64,000 bases of DNA. Origin: Leclercia sp. AS011. GTDB lineage: Bacteria > Pseudomonadota > Gammaproteobacteria > Enterobacterales > Enterobacteriaceae. The position numbers and the translations under genes are program-made. The stretch's first letter is position 1; each line of letters begins with the position of its first letter. Under the pieces are notes generated by a model. That model saw only the letters and a program-made list of their open reading frames with translations. It did not search any database and was not told the DNA's origin. Below, one piece after another: positions 8,483 through 17,020 of this stretch. The DNA lies in assembly GCF_037152535.1 (NCBI RefSeq), contig NZ_JBBCMA010000001.1, positions 1,240,001 through 1,304,000 of the forward strand, given 5' to 3'.

Positions 8483-8500
8483 TATCCGCTATAGGGGATA
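8483..8500 (+). promoter_or_regulatory. HipB operator O4, overlapping the hipB ribosome site
   Basis: TATCCGCTATAGGGGATA matches the consensus in both half-sites. Its right arm AGGGG (8493-8497) is also the Shine-Dalgarno of hipB, whose ATG follows at 8504. Confidence 0.85.
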
Positions 8501-8503
8501 AAT

Positions 8504-8755
8504 ATGAAAGTGACATCGGCAGAGGGGCTGGCGCAGGCCGTCCGGGATCAGCGTAAGGTCAATAAGTTAACCCAAACGGCGACGGCTGAACAGGTTGGCA
8601 TTAAACAAACCACGGTTTCGGATTTCGAGAACAAACCGGGCTCCACCAAGCTGGAAACTCTGTTCAAAATTCTCGCGGCACTGGATCTGGAACTACACGT
8701 AGTGAAACGCGGCGCGACGCTGCCGGATACTCACGGCTGGACGAAGGAGTGGTAA
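8504..8755 (+). CDS. hipB: Antitoxin HipB, XRE-family repressor
   Basis: This 83-residue protein has a Cro/XRE helix-turn-helix (LTQTATAEQVGIKQTTVSDF, about residues 23-42) followed by SLET-like helix packing. It ends in Trp, as E. coli HipB (88 residues) does; that terminal Trp contacts HipA in the known complex. HipB neutralises HipA and represses the operon cooperatively with it. Four matching operators lie immediately upstream, the last overlapping its ribosome site. The stop codon is three bases before the hipA ATG, and the hipA Shine-Dalgarno (AAGGAG) lies inside the end of hipB, so the two are translationally linked. Confidence 0.93.
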   Translation: MKVTSAEGLAQAVRDQRKVNKLTQTATAEQVGIKQTTVSDFENKPGSTKLETLFKILAALDLELHVVKRGATLPDTHGWTKEW

Positions 8756-8758
8756 GCG

Positions 8759-10078
8759 ATGCGCGCACAACGACTGACTGTTGCGATGAATGGCGAGGTG
8801 GTGGGGACGCTGCACCGCGACGGCAGCGGGGCGATGTCCTTTCAGTATGATCCGGCGTGGCTGGCAGAGCCGGGGTCGCGCGCCATTTCCCTCTCGCTGC
8901 CGCTGCAGCACGCCAGGATCAGGGGTGCCCAGGTCTTTAATTTCTTCAGCAATTTGTTGCCGGATTCCGAGGCGATCATCGCCCGTATGCAGGCCCGTTT
9001 TCAGGTTGAAACCGCGCATCCTTTTGATCTGCTTGCCACCGTTGGACGCGACTGCGTCGGCGCTATTCAGCTCTATCCGCCAGGGCAGGAGATCCCCCCG
9101 GTAACGGATATGGTGGCTGAACCGCTGGATGACGAACAGATTGCGGCGCTGCTCGACGGGTATCAGATGGCCCCACTGGGGATGACAGAGGAGGGGGCCG
9201 ACTTCCGTATTTCACTGGCCGGGGCGCAGGAGAAAACGGCGCTGCTGTGGTATCAGGATCGCTGGCAGCGTCCCCAGGGCAGTACTCCAACCAGCCATAT
9301 CTTTAAGCTGCCGATCGGCAGAATCGAGCAGAACAATATCGACCTGAGCGAGAGCTGCGAGAACGAGTGGCTCTGCTTGCGGATCGCAAAAGCCTTTGGC
9401 TTCCCGGTGGCGAACGCCGACATGGCGCGATTTGGCCGCAAAAAGGTGCTGGTTATCGAACGTTTCGACCGCCGCTGGGCACGCAGCGGCTGGCTGATGC
9501 GCCTGCCGCAGGAGGATTTTTGCCAGGCGCTGGGCGTTTCGCCAGCGCTGAAATATGAATCGCACGGCGGCCCCGGGATCGCCGACGCCATGAAGCTGCT
9601 GCTCGGTTCCCGACTGGCGGGGCAGGATCGCGAGATGTTCTTTAAGGCGCAGATCCTGTTCTGGATGCTGGCCGCGATAGATGGTCACGGCAAAAATTTC
9701 AGCCTGTTTATTGAGGCCGACTCCTCGTTTCGTATGACCCCGCTGTACGACGTAATTTCGGCGTTTCCGCTGTTCGATGCCGGGAGTATTCCGGTCAAAA
9801 AGGCAAAAATGGCGATGGCGTTACAGGGGAAGAACCGGCAGTACCATTTCGCGATGATCCAGCCGCGCCACTTTATCAGCACCGCGGCGGTGGCGGGGTT
9901 TTCTCAGGAGGCTGCCCGCCGTTTGCTGACGGAGATGGCCGAGCGCACTGACGAGGTTATCGCCTACGTCAGGGCAGAGCTGCCGGCAGATTTCCCCTTA
10001 CAGGTGAGCGAAGCCATTTTTCGCGGTTTAGCCAGCCAGGCCGCGCGGATAGGGCGATTCAATGTGTCAACACCGTAG
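8759..10078 (+). CDS. hipA: Toxin HipA, serine/threonine protein kinase
   Basis: The 439 residues match the length of E. coli HipA (440). The P-loop serine that is autophosphorylated is present in DFRISLAGAQEKTALL (about Ser152), the catalytic Asp in AIDGHGKNFS, and the metal-binding Asp in PLYDVIS, so the kinase looks active. HipA phosphorylates glutamyl-tRNA synthetase GltX, halts translation and promotes persistence; HipB binding blocks this. The N-terminal subdomain (residues 1-100) is also complete. No terminator is visible in the 127 bp to the next gene, which has its own promoter region with a Fur box. Confidence 0.93.
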   Translation: MRAQRLTVAMNGEVVGTLHRDGSGAMSFQYDPAWLAEPGSRAISLSLPLQHARIRGAQVFNFFSNLLPDSEAIIARMQARFQVETAHPFDLLATVGRDCVGAIQLYPPGQEIPPVTDMVAEPLDDEQIAALLDGYQMAPLGMTEEGADFRISLAGAQEKTALLWYQDRWQRPQGSTPTSHIFKLPIGRIEQNNIDLSESCENEWLCLRIAKAFGFPVANADMARFGRKKVLVIERFDRRWARSGWLMRLPQEDFCQALGVSPALKYESHGGPGIADAMKLLLGSRLAGQDREMFFKAQILFWMLAAIDGHGKNFSLFIEADSSFRMTPLYDVISAFPLFDAGSIPVKKAKMAMALQGKNRQYHFAMIQPRHFISTAAVAGFSQEAARRLLTEMAERTDEVIAYVRAELPADFPLQVSEAIFRGLASQAARIGRFNVSTP

Positions 10079-10146
10079 CACAGCGCCCAGGGCATCAACT
10101 ATCAGTACCAAAAATGGTAGGTAGTTGATATATATTCTCAATTGTA

Positions 10147-10171
10147 AATGATAGTTATTTTCATTATCATT
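10147..10171 (+). promoter_or_regulatory. Fur box upstream of the yncE-like gene
   Basis: The stretch AATGATAGTTATTTTCATT followed by ATCATT resembles overlapping Fur hexamers (GATAAT-type units in inverted arrangement). It sits 35-59 bases before the ATG, next to TTGATA at 10125-10130, a possible -35. Iron repression of the downstream receptor genes would follow. Confidence 0.7.
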
Positions 10172-10205
10172 TTTCTTTACGTAAGCAACTGTAAAGAAAA
10201 ATGAC

Positions 10206-11267
10206 ATGAACAATGCCTCTGCCGTAAAGAACAAAACCCTGTGCGCCCTCGCCATTTCGCTGGCAATGCACTCTGGCGCGCTATTCGCCAAAGACTTTAC
10301 CGAGAAGGATTTTCTCGTTCAGCCGCTTGGACATGGCGTCTACGAGCTGGCCTACGATAAAGAGCAGAACGCGCTGTATGCCGCTTCAGCCCCCTCCTTT
10401 GATAAAGATAAAACCGCCGGGCTGGTCTTCCAGCTGGCCGCACCGACGCTGAAGATTGAGCGTCAGATCCCGACCGAACGTCGCACCTTTGCCGTCGCGC
10501 TGGATCAGGAGCAGCACATTCTTTATCTCGGCAATGCGCTGGAAGGGTCGGTCACGCTGCTCAATACGCGTAACAACGCGATCGTCAAAACGATCCAGTT
10601 AAGCGACGATTCCGATGCCAATAAAACAGCCCATGTCCGTGAGGTGGTGCTGGATAAGAAGCATCAGCGCCTCTATGTCTCCGGGATCGGACGTAAGGGG
10701 AAAGGCCTGCTGTGGGTGGTAGATACCCAGAAGCAGGCGCTCTCCCGGACGCTCGAAAAACTGGAGCCCGTCGGTTTTGCCGTGGATGAAGCGGGGGACA
10801 AGGTTTACGTCGTCTCCGGCAGCGGGGAGCTGATTGCGCTTGATGGCAAAACGTCGGAGCCGCTTTCCCGGGTGAAGGTCGATCCTGCCGACCCGGAACA
10901 TTACTTCCTCAACATCGCGCTCAACACCGCCAAAGGGGTGGGTTATATCGCTGACACCAATACCAAAGATGTGCTGGTTGTGCAGCTCGATTCCGGCAAA
11001 CTGCTGCACCGTGTTCCAACGCCGAACTCCGTCGCCGTGCTCTACAACGCCGCCCGGGAAGAGGTCTATGTCACCCATCGCAACGATCGCCAGATTAGCG
11101 TCATCGACGCGGCCACCAATCGCCTGAAACACACCGTTAAAACCGTGGCGATGCCCAACAGCCTGGCGCTGTCTGCCGATGCCCGCACGCTCTATGCCAG
11201 CGTCAAGCAGGATGAGAAAGCCAGTGAAGCTGACTACGTGCTCAAGATTGATTTAACCCAGTTCTAA
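10206..11267 (+). CDS. YncE-like secreted beta-propeller protein
   Basis: A 353-residue protein, the same length as E. coli YncE. A signal peptide ends near residue 28 (SGALFAKD). The rest is a repeat-built beta-propeller, with blades visible in GVYELAYDKEQNALYAAS, FAVALDQEQHILYLGN, RLYVSGIGRKGKGLLWVVD and PNSLALSADARTLYASV. YncE is periplasmic, iron-regulated and binds single-stranded DNA in vitro; its true role is not settled. In E. coli yncE lies beside a TonB receptor gene (yncD/pqqU). Here too a TonB-dependent receptor follows, 11 bp after the stop, so the pairing is retained with a different receptor. The Fur box upstream fits. Confidence 0.85.
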   Translation: MNNASAVKNKTLCALAISLAMHSGALFAKDFTEKDFLVQPLGHGVYELAYDKEQNALYAASAPSFDKDKTAGLVFQLAAPTLKIERQIPTERRTFAVALDQEQHILYLGNALEGSVTLLNTRNNAIVKTIQLSDDSDANKTAHVREVVLDKKHQRLYVSGIGRKGKGLLWVVDTQKQALSRTLEKLEPVGFAVDEAGDKVYVVSGSGELIALDGKTSEPLSRVKVDPADPEHYFLNIALNTAKGVGYIADTNTKDVLVVQLDSGKLLHRVPTPNSVAVLYNAAREEVYVTHRNDRQISVIDAATNRLKHTVKTVAMPNSLALSADARTLYASVKQDEKASEADYVLKIDLTQF

Positions 11268-11278
11268 GGATCCTTGTT

Positions 11279-13273
11279 GTGATAAAGCAAACACGCATGG
11301 CCGTGGCGGTTTCGCTCGCCCTGGCTAACCTGCCGGGGGCGGTTTTCGCCGCAGAAAACACCGCCGTTAACGAAGATGAACTGGTCGTCACCGCGACCGG
11401 TTTTAGCCAGGAACGCCGCGAAGCCCCGGCAACGATCTCCGTGGTGAATGAAAAGGAGCTGAACACCCGCTCGAATCAGAACGTCACCGAAGCCCTGCGC
11501 GAAATGCCGGGGTTGTTGGTCGGTAACGGTCACGGCAGCCTGGCAACCGGCGATGTTCAGATGCGCGGGATGGACTCCACCTACACCTCGTATATGGTGA
11601 ACGGCATCAAGCAGGCGACCCGTGAATCCCGCCCGTATGGACACCATATCGGTACCGAAGCGGCCTTTATGCCGCCGCTTGCCGCCATCGAGCGAATCGA
11701 GGTGATCCGCGGGCCGATGTCCTCCCTGTATGGCTCAGACTCTATCGGCGGGGTGGTCAACGTGATCACCAAAAAGTCCTGGAACCTGGAGAAGTGGACC
11801 GGCGTCCTGGAGGATAACTACTTCCTGCAAGAGAAGAGCGAATACGGCAATACCAACCAGACCAATGCCTTTGTGATGGGGCCGGTGATCCCGGGCAAGC
11901 TCGGTGTCAGCCTGGCGGCGGATTATCTTGATCGCCGCGACGATGACAGTATCAATGATGAGCGCTTTGTGAAGCATCAGTCCGGGAATCTGGATGCGAC
12001 CATTTCCATGTCGCCGACCGATACCCAGCTCTGGGATCTGAATGCCACCAAAGGCAACCAGGAGAAGACCCATAACCACAAGCAGTGGTACTGGGGCTTC
12101 GACCGGGATGCGGCCTCGCTGTCACAACATGCCTGGTATGGCGACATCCTCGAAGTGAAAAACTTCGTCAGCTACGAAAAAGCCAAAACCGAGTATCGCG
12201 TTCCGGGAATGTCATCGCAGTTTATTACCCAGAAGAACTACGAAGCCAACAGCGCCAATATCTTTACCCTGGGCGATCATAAGCTGACCCTGGGGGTGAA
12301 CTTTACCCGCAACGAACTGGATGATGAGTTCGGCATTAAAGATAAGGAAGCGCCTGGCGTCACGCCGGTGAGCGAGATAACGCGCGACGGCTGGGCGGTG
12401 TTTGCCGAAGATGCCTGGATGATCGTGCCGGACTTCACCCTGACCACCTCGGCGCGTCTGGACCATGACAGCTATTTCGGTTACCACGTCACGCCGAAAC
12501 TCTACGGCAACTGGACCATTGATGAGAACTGGGCGCTGAAGGGCGGCGTTTCGGCTGGCTATAAAAAGCCGGATCTGCGCCAGAATAACGAAGGCTTCAC
12601 CAGCGTGTATGGCGCTTATCCGTACTCTGAAATCGGCATCGGTAATGACGACCTGAAGCCGGAAGAGAGCGTCAACACCGAGCTGGGCATCTACTGGCAG
12701 CAGGACGCGCTGGCGCTGGATGCGACGCTCTTCTACACCAAATTCAAGAACAAAATCAGCGACCATCTGATTTGTACTGCGTCGGACACGCAGAAGTGTA
12801 GCTACAACGGCTATGTCGCAGATACCGTCTTCCAGTATGCCAACGTCAGCGATGCGCAGATCTACGGTCTGGAGCTGAACGGCGACTGGCAGGTCACCTC
12901 CGCCCTGAAAGCCAACGCCAACTATACCTATACGCACAGCGAACAGCAGAGCGGAGAGTATAAAGGCTATGCCCTGAGTGATTTCCCGGAGAGTATGGCC
13001 AACGTCTCACTGACCTGGAACGCGGTGAACGATCTGGAGCTATGGACCAAAGCCAGCTGGCGCAGCTCGTCGCCGGACATCGGCAAATCCAGCGAAACGG
13101 AAGCCTGGGCGCTGGTCGACCTGGGCGCGCGATACCATCTGAACAAGAACGTGACGCTGATGACCGGCATCTATAACCTGTTCGATGCCAACCCGATCTA
13201 CCGCACCTCTTACAACCAGTCGTCAGTGCTGGAAGGTCGCCGCTATAACTTCGGTGCCCGTATCGAGTTCTGA
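11279..13273 (+). CDS. TonB-dependent outer-membrane receptor, siderophore type
   Basis: The 664-residue protein has a signal peptide (cleaved about residue 24, VFAAE), a TonB box (DELVVTATG), a plug domain with the typical RGPMSSLYGSDSIGGVVNVI segment, and a beta-barrel ending in the aromatic signature GARIEF. The barrel domain reads like the FepA/CirA/IrgA catecholate-siderophore group. It should import an iron chelate or related small ligand across the outer membrane using TonB energy. The start is GTG (11279), with AAGGA overlapping the upstream stop; an ATG six codons on is possible. It forms an operon with the yncE-like gene under the Fur box. The ligand cannot be named from sequence. 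Confidence 0.9.
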   Translation: MIKQTRMAVAVSLALANLPGAVFAAENTAVNEDELVVTATGFSQERREAPATISVVNEKELNTRSNQNVTEALREMPGLLVGNGHGSLATGDVQMRGMDSTYTSYMVNGIKQATRESRPYGHHIGTEAAFMPPLAAIERIEVIRGPMSSLYGSDSIGGVVNVITKKSWNLEKWTGVLEDNYFLQEKSEYGNTNQTNAFVMGPVIPGKLGVSLAADYLDRRDDDSINDERFVKHQSGNLDATISMSPTDTQLWDLNATKGNQEKTHNHKQWYWGFDRDAASLSQHAWYGDILEVKNFVSYEKAKTEYRVPGMSSQFITQKNYEANSANIFTLGDHKLTLGVNFTRNELDDEFGIKDKEAPGVTPVSEITRDGWAVFAEDAWMIVPDFTLTTSARLDHDSYFGYHVTPKLYGNWTIDENWALKGGVSAGYKKPDLRQNNEGFTSVYGAYPYSEIGIGNDDLKPEESVNTELGIYWQQDALALDATLFYTKFKNKISDHLICTASDTQKCSYNGYVADTVFQYANVSDAQIYGLELNGDWQVTSALKANANYTYTHSEQQSGEYKGYALSDFPESMANVSLTWNAVNDLELWTKASWRSSSPDIGKSSETEAWALVDLGARYHLNKNVTLMTGIYNLFDANPIYRTSYNQSSVLEGRRYNFGARIEF

Positions 13274-13372
13274 TCCCTCTGCCGGAGCCTGCGGGCTCCG
13301 GTCTCTGCGGCTGGTTAAAACCTTCAACATGTGATACTTAAACTGGGATACAACAAACCAGGATAATAAAAA

Positions 13373-14554
13373 ATGTCGCAGAACAAAATTGCCCACAAAG
13401 TACAAAACCTCCAGTCATCGGCGATCCGAGAATTATTAAAACACAGCAAGATGGAAGGGGTGATTTCACTCGGCGGGGGCATTCCCAACCCGGATCTGTT
13501 CGATCGTGAAGGGCTGGAGCTAGCTATGGAGAAGGTGCTCTCCAGCACCTGGAAAGAGGCGTTTCAGTACGGTCTGAGCGAGGGCAGCCCGGCGCTACGC
13601 GAGGCCATCTGCCAGCTGCTGAGCGGCAGGGGGATCCGCTGCGGCGTGGACGACCTGGTTGTCACCTCCGGCTCCCAGCAGTCGCTGGATATTCTGGCGC
13701 GGGCGCTGATTAATCCGGGCGACATCGTGGTCGTTGAACGGCCAACCTATCTCGCTGCGCTGCAGGTTCTGCAGTTAGCGGAGGCTAACCTGATGTCGGT
13801 GGGTACCGACGGCGACGGGATGATCATTGATGAGCTGGAAGCGCTGGTTAAGACCACGCCGGTCAAAGCCGTCTATATCGTCCCAACGTTCGGCAACCCG
13901 GGCGGCGTCACCCTGGCAGAGCAGCGCCGCAAGCAACTGGTGGCGTTATCCCAGCAATACGATTTTGTCATCATCGAAGACGACCCCTATGGCGAAATCA
14001 ACTTCACCGACCAAACCTTCACGCCACTCAAAGCCTGGGCGGACGAGATGGGCTGTGGCGATAACGTCATTTACACCTCCACGTTTTCAAAAATCCTCGC
14101 GCCGGGCGCCAGGGTTGGCTGGTTAGTGCTGCCGGACTGGATTAAGCGCCAGGTGGTGATCCTCAAACAGGCGACCGACCTGCACACCAGCTCGTTATCC
14201 CAGTCGCTGACGTATCACTACCTGGAGAGTGGCCGCCTGGCCGGGCAGATCGACCTGATCCGCGAAGCCTATAAACACAAATGCCAGATTCTGTGCCAGC
14301 ACGTGGAAAGCGAACTGAGCGATCATCTGACCTTCCACAAGCCGATGGGCGGCATGTTCCTGTGGGCCAGATTCAAATACGAGATGAACACGACAGAGTG
14401 GCTGAAAAAGACGCTGAACAACGGCGTGGTCTATGTGCCTGGGGAGTTCTTCTACTGCAACGCGCCGGATCATGCCACGCTGCGCATGTCCTACGTCAGC
14501 GTCACGGACGAGAATCTGAAAGAGGCGGTGGCGCGGTTAAAAGCCTCGCTGTAA
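13373..14554 (+). CDS. PLP-dependent aminotransferase, class I/II (2-aminoadipate transaminase-like)
   Basis: This 393-residue protein has fold-type I aminotransferase features: GGGIPNPDLF at the N-terminus, the cofactor Asp/Tyr segment IIEDDPYGEI, the Schiff-base Lys in YTSTFSKILAPGARVGW, and the C-terminal substrate Arg in HATLRMSYV. It belongs to the MocR/LysN-like group that includes 2-aminoadipate and aromatic aminotransferases, but has no helix-turn-helix domain. It lies 99 bp after the TonB receptor, separated by a GC hairpin without a T tract, so it may be co-transcribed with the iron genes. A strong terminator follows. The substrate is unknown. Confidence 0.85.
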   Translation: MSQNKIAHKVQNLQSSAIRELLKHSKMEGVISLGGGIPNPDLFDREGLELAMEKVLSSTWKEAFQYGLSEGSPALREAICQLLSGRGIRCGVDDLVVTSGSQQSLDILARALINPGDIVVVERPTYLAALQVLQLAEANLMSVGTDGDGMIIDELEALVKTTPVKAVYIVPTFGNPGGVTLAEQRRKQLVALSQQYDFVIIEDDPYGEINFTDQTFTPLKAWADEMGCGDNVIYTSTFSKILAPGARVGWLVLPDWIKRQVVILKQATDLHTSSLSQSLTYHYLESGRLAGQIDLIREAYKHKCQILCQHVESELSDHLTFHKPMGGMFLWARFKYEMNTTEWLKKTLNNGVVYVPGEFFYCNAPDHATLRMSYVSVTDENLKEAVARLKASL

Positions 14555-14564
14555 GTTCCTGATG

Positions 14565-14590
14565 CGGGTGGCACAAGCCACCCGTTTTTA
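14565..14590 (+). terminator. Rho-independent terminator after the aminotransferase
   Basis: CGGGTGGC (14565-14572) pairs with GCCACCCG (14577-14584) across a 4-base loop and is followed by TTTTTA. It lies ten bases after the stop codon. Confidence 0.9.
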
Positions 14591-14592
14591 CG

Positions 14593-15429
14593 TCAGCTGC
14601 GAATAAATTCCAGCAGATCCTTATTGATCGCATCGGCATGCGTGGTGTGCATCCCGTGAGGATACCCCGGATACACCTTCAGCGTGCTGTTGCTGAGAAG
14701 TTCATCCTGGAGCAGGCTGGCATTCTTGTAAGGCACAACCTGATCGTCATCACCCTGCAAAATCAGCACCGGAAGGGTGATCGCCTTCAGATCGGCGGTC
14801 TGGTCCGTTTCTGAAAACGCCTTAATGCCTTCATAGTGCGCCTTCGCGCTGCCAGTCATTCCCTGACGCCACCAGTTCTGGATCGTGCCCTGCGAGATTT
14901 CAGCCCCGTCACGGTTAAAGCCGTAGAACGGACCGCTCGCCACGTCGAGATAGAACTGCGCCCGGTTGGCGGCCAGCGCCTGACGGAATCCATCGAACAC
15001 CTCAATCGGCGTGCCGCCCGGATTGTCCGGGGTTTTCACCATCAATGGCGGTACGGCGCTGATCAGAACAGCTTTCGCCACGCGGCCCTGCGGTTGTCCA
15101 TATTTCGCCACGTATCGCGCCACCTGGCCGCCGCCGGTGGAGTGGCCGACGTGCACTACATTGTGCAGATCCAGATGTTCAACCACCGCGTCGACATCGG
15201 CGGCGTAGTGGTCCATATCATGCCCGTCGCTGACCTGATCGGAGCGGCCATGACCACGGCGATCCGAGGCGATGACCCGGAAGCCTTGCGCTAAAAAGAA
15301 CAATAACTGGTTATCCCAGTCATCGGCGCTTAATGGCCAGCCGTGGTGGAAGAAGATAGGTTGTGCATCTTTGGGGCCCCAATCTTTATAGAAGATACTG
15401 ACATTATCTTTTGTGGTGACAAATGACAT
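14593..15429 (-). CDS. Alpha/beta hydrolase, non-heme chloroperoxidase-like
   Basis: A 278-residue cytosolic protein with the complete alpha/beta-hydrolase triad: nucleophile Ser in GHSTGGGQVARY (about residue 97), Asp in LQGDDDQVVPY, and His in PHGMHTTHAD. The N-terminal HHGWPLSADDWDNQL and DRRGHGRSD are typical of bacterial cofactor-free haloperoxidases and arylesterases. The true substrate is probably an ester or peracid. It lies 73 bp downstream of a 14-helix MFS exporter on the same strand, with a LysR regulator divergent from the exporter; a detoxification unit is plausible. Confidence 0.88.
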   Translation of the reverse strand: MSFVTTKDNVSIFYKDWGPKDAQPIFFHHGWPLSADDWDNQLLFFLAQGFRVIASDRRGHGRSDQVSDGHDMDHYAADVDAVVEHLDLHNVVHVGHSTGGGQVARYVAKYGQPQGRVAKAVLISAVPPLMVKTPDNPGGTPIEVFDGFRQALAANRAQFYLDVASGPFYGFNRDGAEISQGTIQNWWRQGMTGSAKAHYEGIKAFSETDQTADLKAITLPVLILQGDDDQVVPYKNASLLQDELLSNSTLKVYPGYPHGMHTTHADAINKDLLEFIRS

Positions 15430-15502
15430 GATAGACCTCTCGGGGAGTAAAAAAACCTGAGTGAATGATTAACCTGGTGAAGACGTACAGCCGCTAAGAA
15501 GT

Positions 15503-16894
15503 CTAGTTGAGATAGTTAACGGCTGCCTGCGTTTTGCGCAGCCGGCTCAGGCTAAACAGCACCGATGCGACAGAGGCGGCGACGGCGACCCACAGGGCAG
15601 CATGGATCGTCTGGCCGGTTGTCGTCGACATAACGGAAAGCAGGATCCCCACCACGGCGGCACCCAGGCATTGCCCAAACGTTCGCGCGACAGACAGGAT
15701 CCCCGAGGCATAGCTGGCATTCTCGCGGGAGACATTCGCCAGCATCTCCCGGTTGTTGGGGCTCTGAAAACAGCCAAATCCGATACCGCACACCAGGCTA
15801 CGCAGGCAGATATCCCACACGGCAGGCGCGGCGGGCAGCATCGCCAGCAGGACCAACCCGACGACAAAAATAGCCAGCCCAAGGGTGGAGATCAGCGGCG
15901 CAGAGATCGTATCGGCCCAGCGGCCCGCATGGGGCGCAATCAGCACAATGCCAATCGGCCAGGGAATAAACAGCAGCGCAGAGACGACAGGGCTGTAGCC
16001 ATACACGCTCTGAAACAGAAAGGGCAGCGCGATAAAGGTGATGCCCTGGCTGATAAATGAGGCCAGCGAGGTTAAGGCTGCGAGCGTAAAACGCCCATTT
16101 TTGAAAATAACCGGAGGCAGCAAGGGGGCACGGGCGCGGCGGATATGCCAGATAAATAGCAGAGCGCTGAATATGGCGAGCAGCCCCCAGCAGACAGCCG
16201 CGAGGTTCGCGCTGTTCACCGCCATAATCATCGCCCCCAGCAGCATCGCCGATAGCACCGCCCCGCAGGTATCAAACGCCGCGTGACCCGAGGTTAACTT
16301 TCCGGGTAATGCCCTGGCGGCCAGCACCAGCGCCAGCGTTCCCGGAATAATGTTAATGGCAAACAGCCATTGCCAGCTGAGGGTGTCGAGGATAGTGCCA
16401 CCGAGCACCGGGGCAATCGCCGTACTGGAGGCGATCAGCAGAGCATGCAGGCCCAGAACGCGGCCAAGCAGGCGTCCCGGAAAAACGGAGCGCAGGATCG
16501 CCGGGGCAATACTCAAGGTGGCCGCGCCGCCGATCCCCTGCACGATGCGCATTCCAATGAGAATATCCGGCGTTGTTGCCAGCGCACAGCCCAGCGATGT
16601 CAGGACAAATGTCGTCAGACCCGCCAGAAAAATGGGCCGCGTTCCATAGCGGGCCGCGAGGGAGGCGAAGATAAGCAACGTCATGGCCGCGGAGAGCAGA
16701 TAACCGTTGGCGAACCAGACGGCGTGACTGGCAGGCACCTGCATCGCGTGCGCCATCGAGGGCAGAGCAATGTTGATCATGGTGCCATCGAAGACGCCCA
16801 TGAGCGTGGTGATCATGACTGCGATCATAACCCGGGCGCGCTCCCGGCCTGGCAGCCCTTCGTCACCGGGTTGGTTTGAAAATAGCGTGTTCAT
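15503..16894 (-). CDS. MFS transporter, DHA2 (QacA/EmrB) drug:H+ antiporter type
   Basis: The 463 residues are strongly hydrophobic, with about 14 predicted helices. DHA2 features include GVFDGTMINIALPSM in helix 1, the motif-A-like loop AARYGTRPIFL, and motif C-like GIGGAATLSIAPAIL. It should export an organic cation or drug across the inner membrane with proton antiport. It shares a 126-bp intergenic region with a divergent LysR regulator, the usual arrangement for an efflux gene controlled by its neighbour. The alpha/beta-hydrolase downstream is probably co-transcribed. Confidence 0.87.
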   Translation of the reverse strand: MNTLFSNQPGDEGLPGRERARVMIAVMITTLMGVFDGTMINIALPSMAHAMQVPASHAVWFANGYLLSAAMTLLIFASLAARYGTRPIFLAGLTTFVLTSLGCALATTPDILIGMRIVQGIGGAATLSIAPAILRSVFPGRLLGRVLGLHALLIASSTAIAPVLGGTILDTLSWQWLFAINIIPGTLALVLAARALPGKLTSGHAAFDTCGAVLSAMLLGAMIMAVNSANLAAVCWGLLAIFSALLFIWHIRRARAPLLPPVIFKNGRFTLAALTSLASFISQGITFIALPFLFQSVYGYSPVVSALLFIPWPIGIVLIAPHAGRWADTISAPLISTLGLAIFVVGLVLLAMLPAAPAVWDICLRSLVCGIGFGCFQSPNNREMLANVSRENASYASGILSVARTFGQCLGAAVVGILLSVMSTTTGQTIHAALWVAVAASVASVLFSLSRLRKTQAAVNYLN

Positions 16895-17020
16895 CCTGAC
16901 TCCTGAGGAGGGTGTTTTAATGACAAAACTATAATCGTGGGGTATAGAGTGCGGAAGATGCAGCGTTTACACTTAATCATTGCGTCGAACGCCTTATCTG
17001 AATTCACCCCGAGGTTTATG

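Noticed and set aside
13282..13301. Terminator between the TonB receptor and the aminotransferase
   Set aside because: The CCGGAGCC/GGCTCCGG stem is good, but no T tract follows, so read-through is likely.
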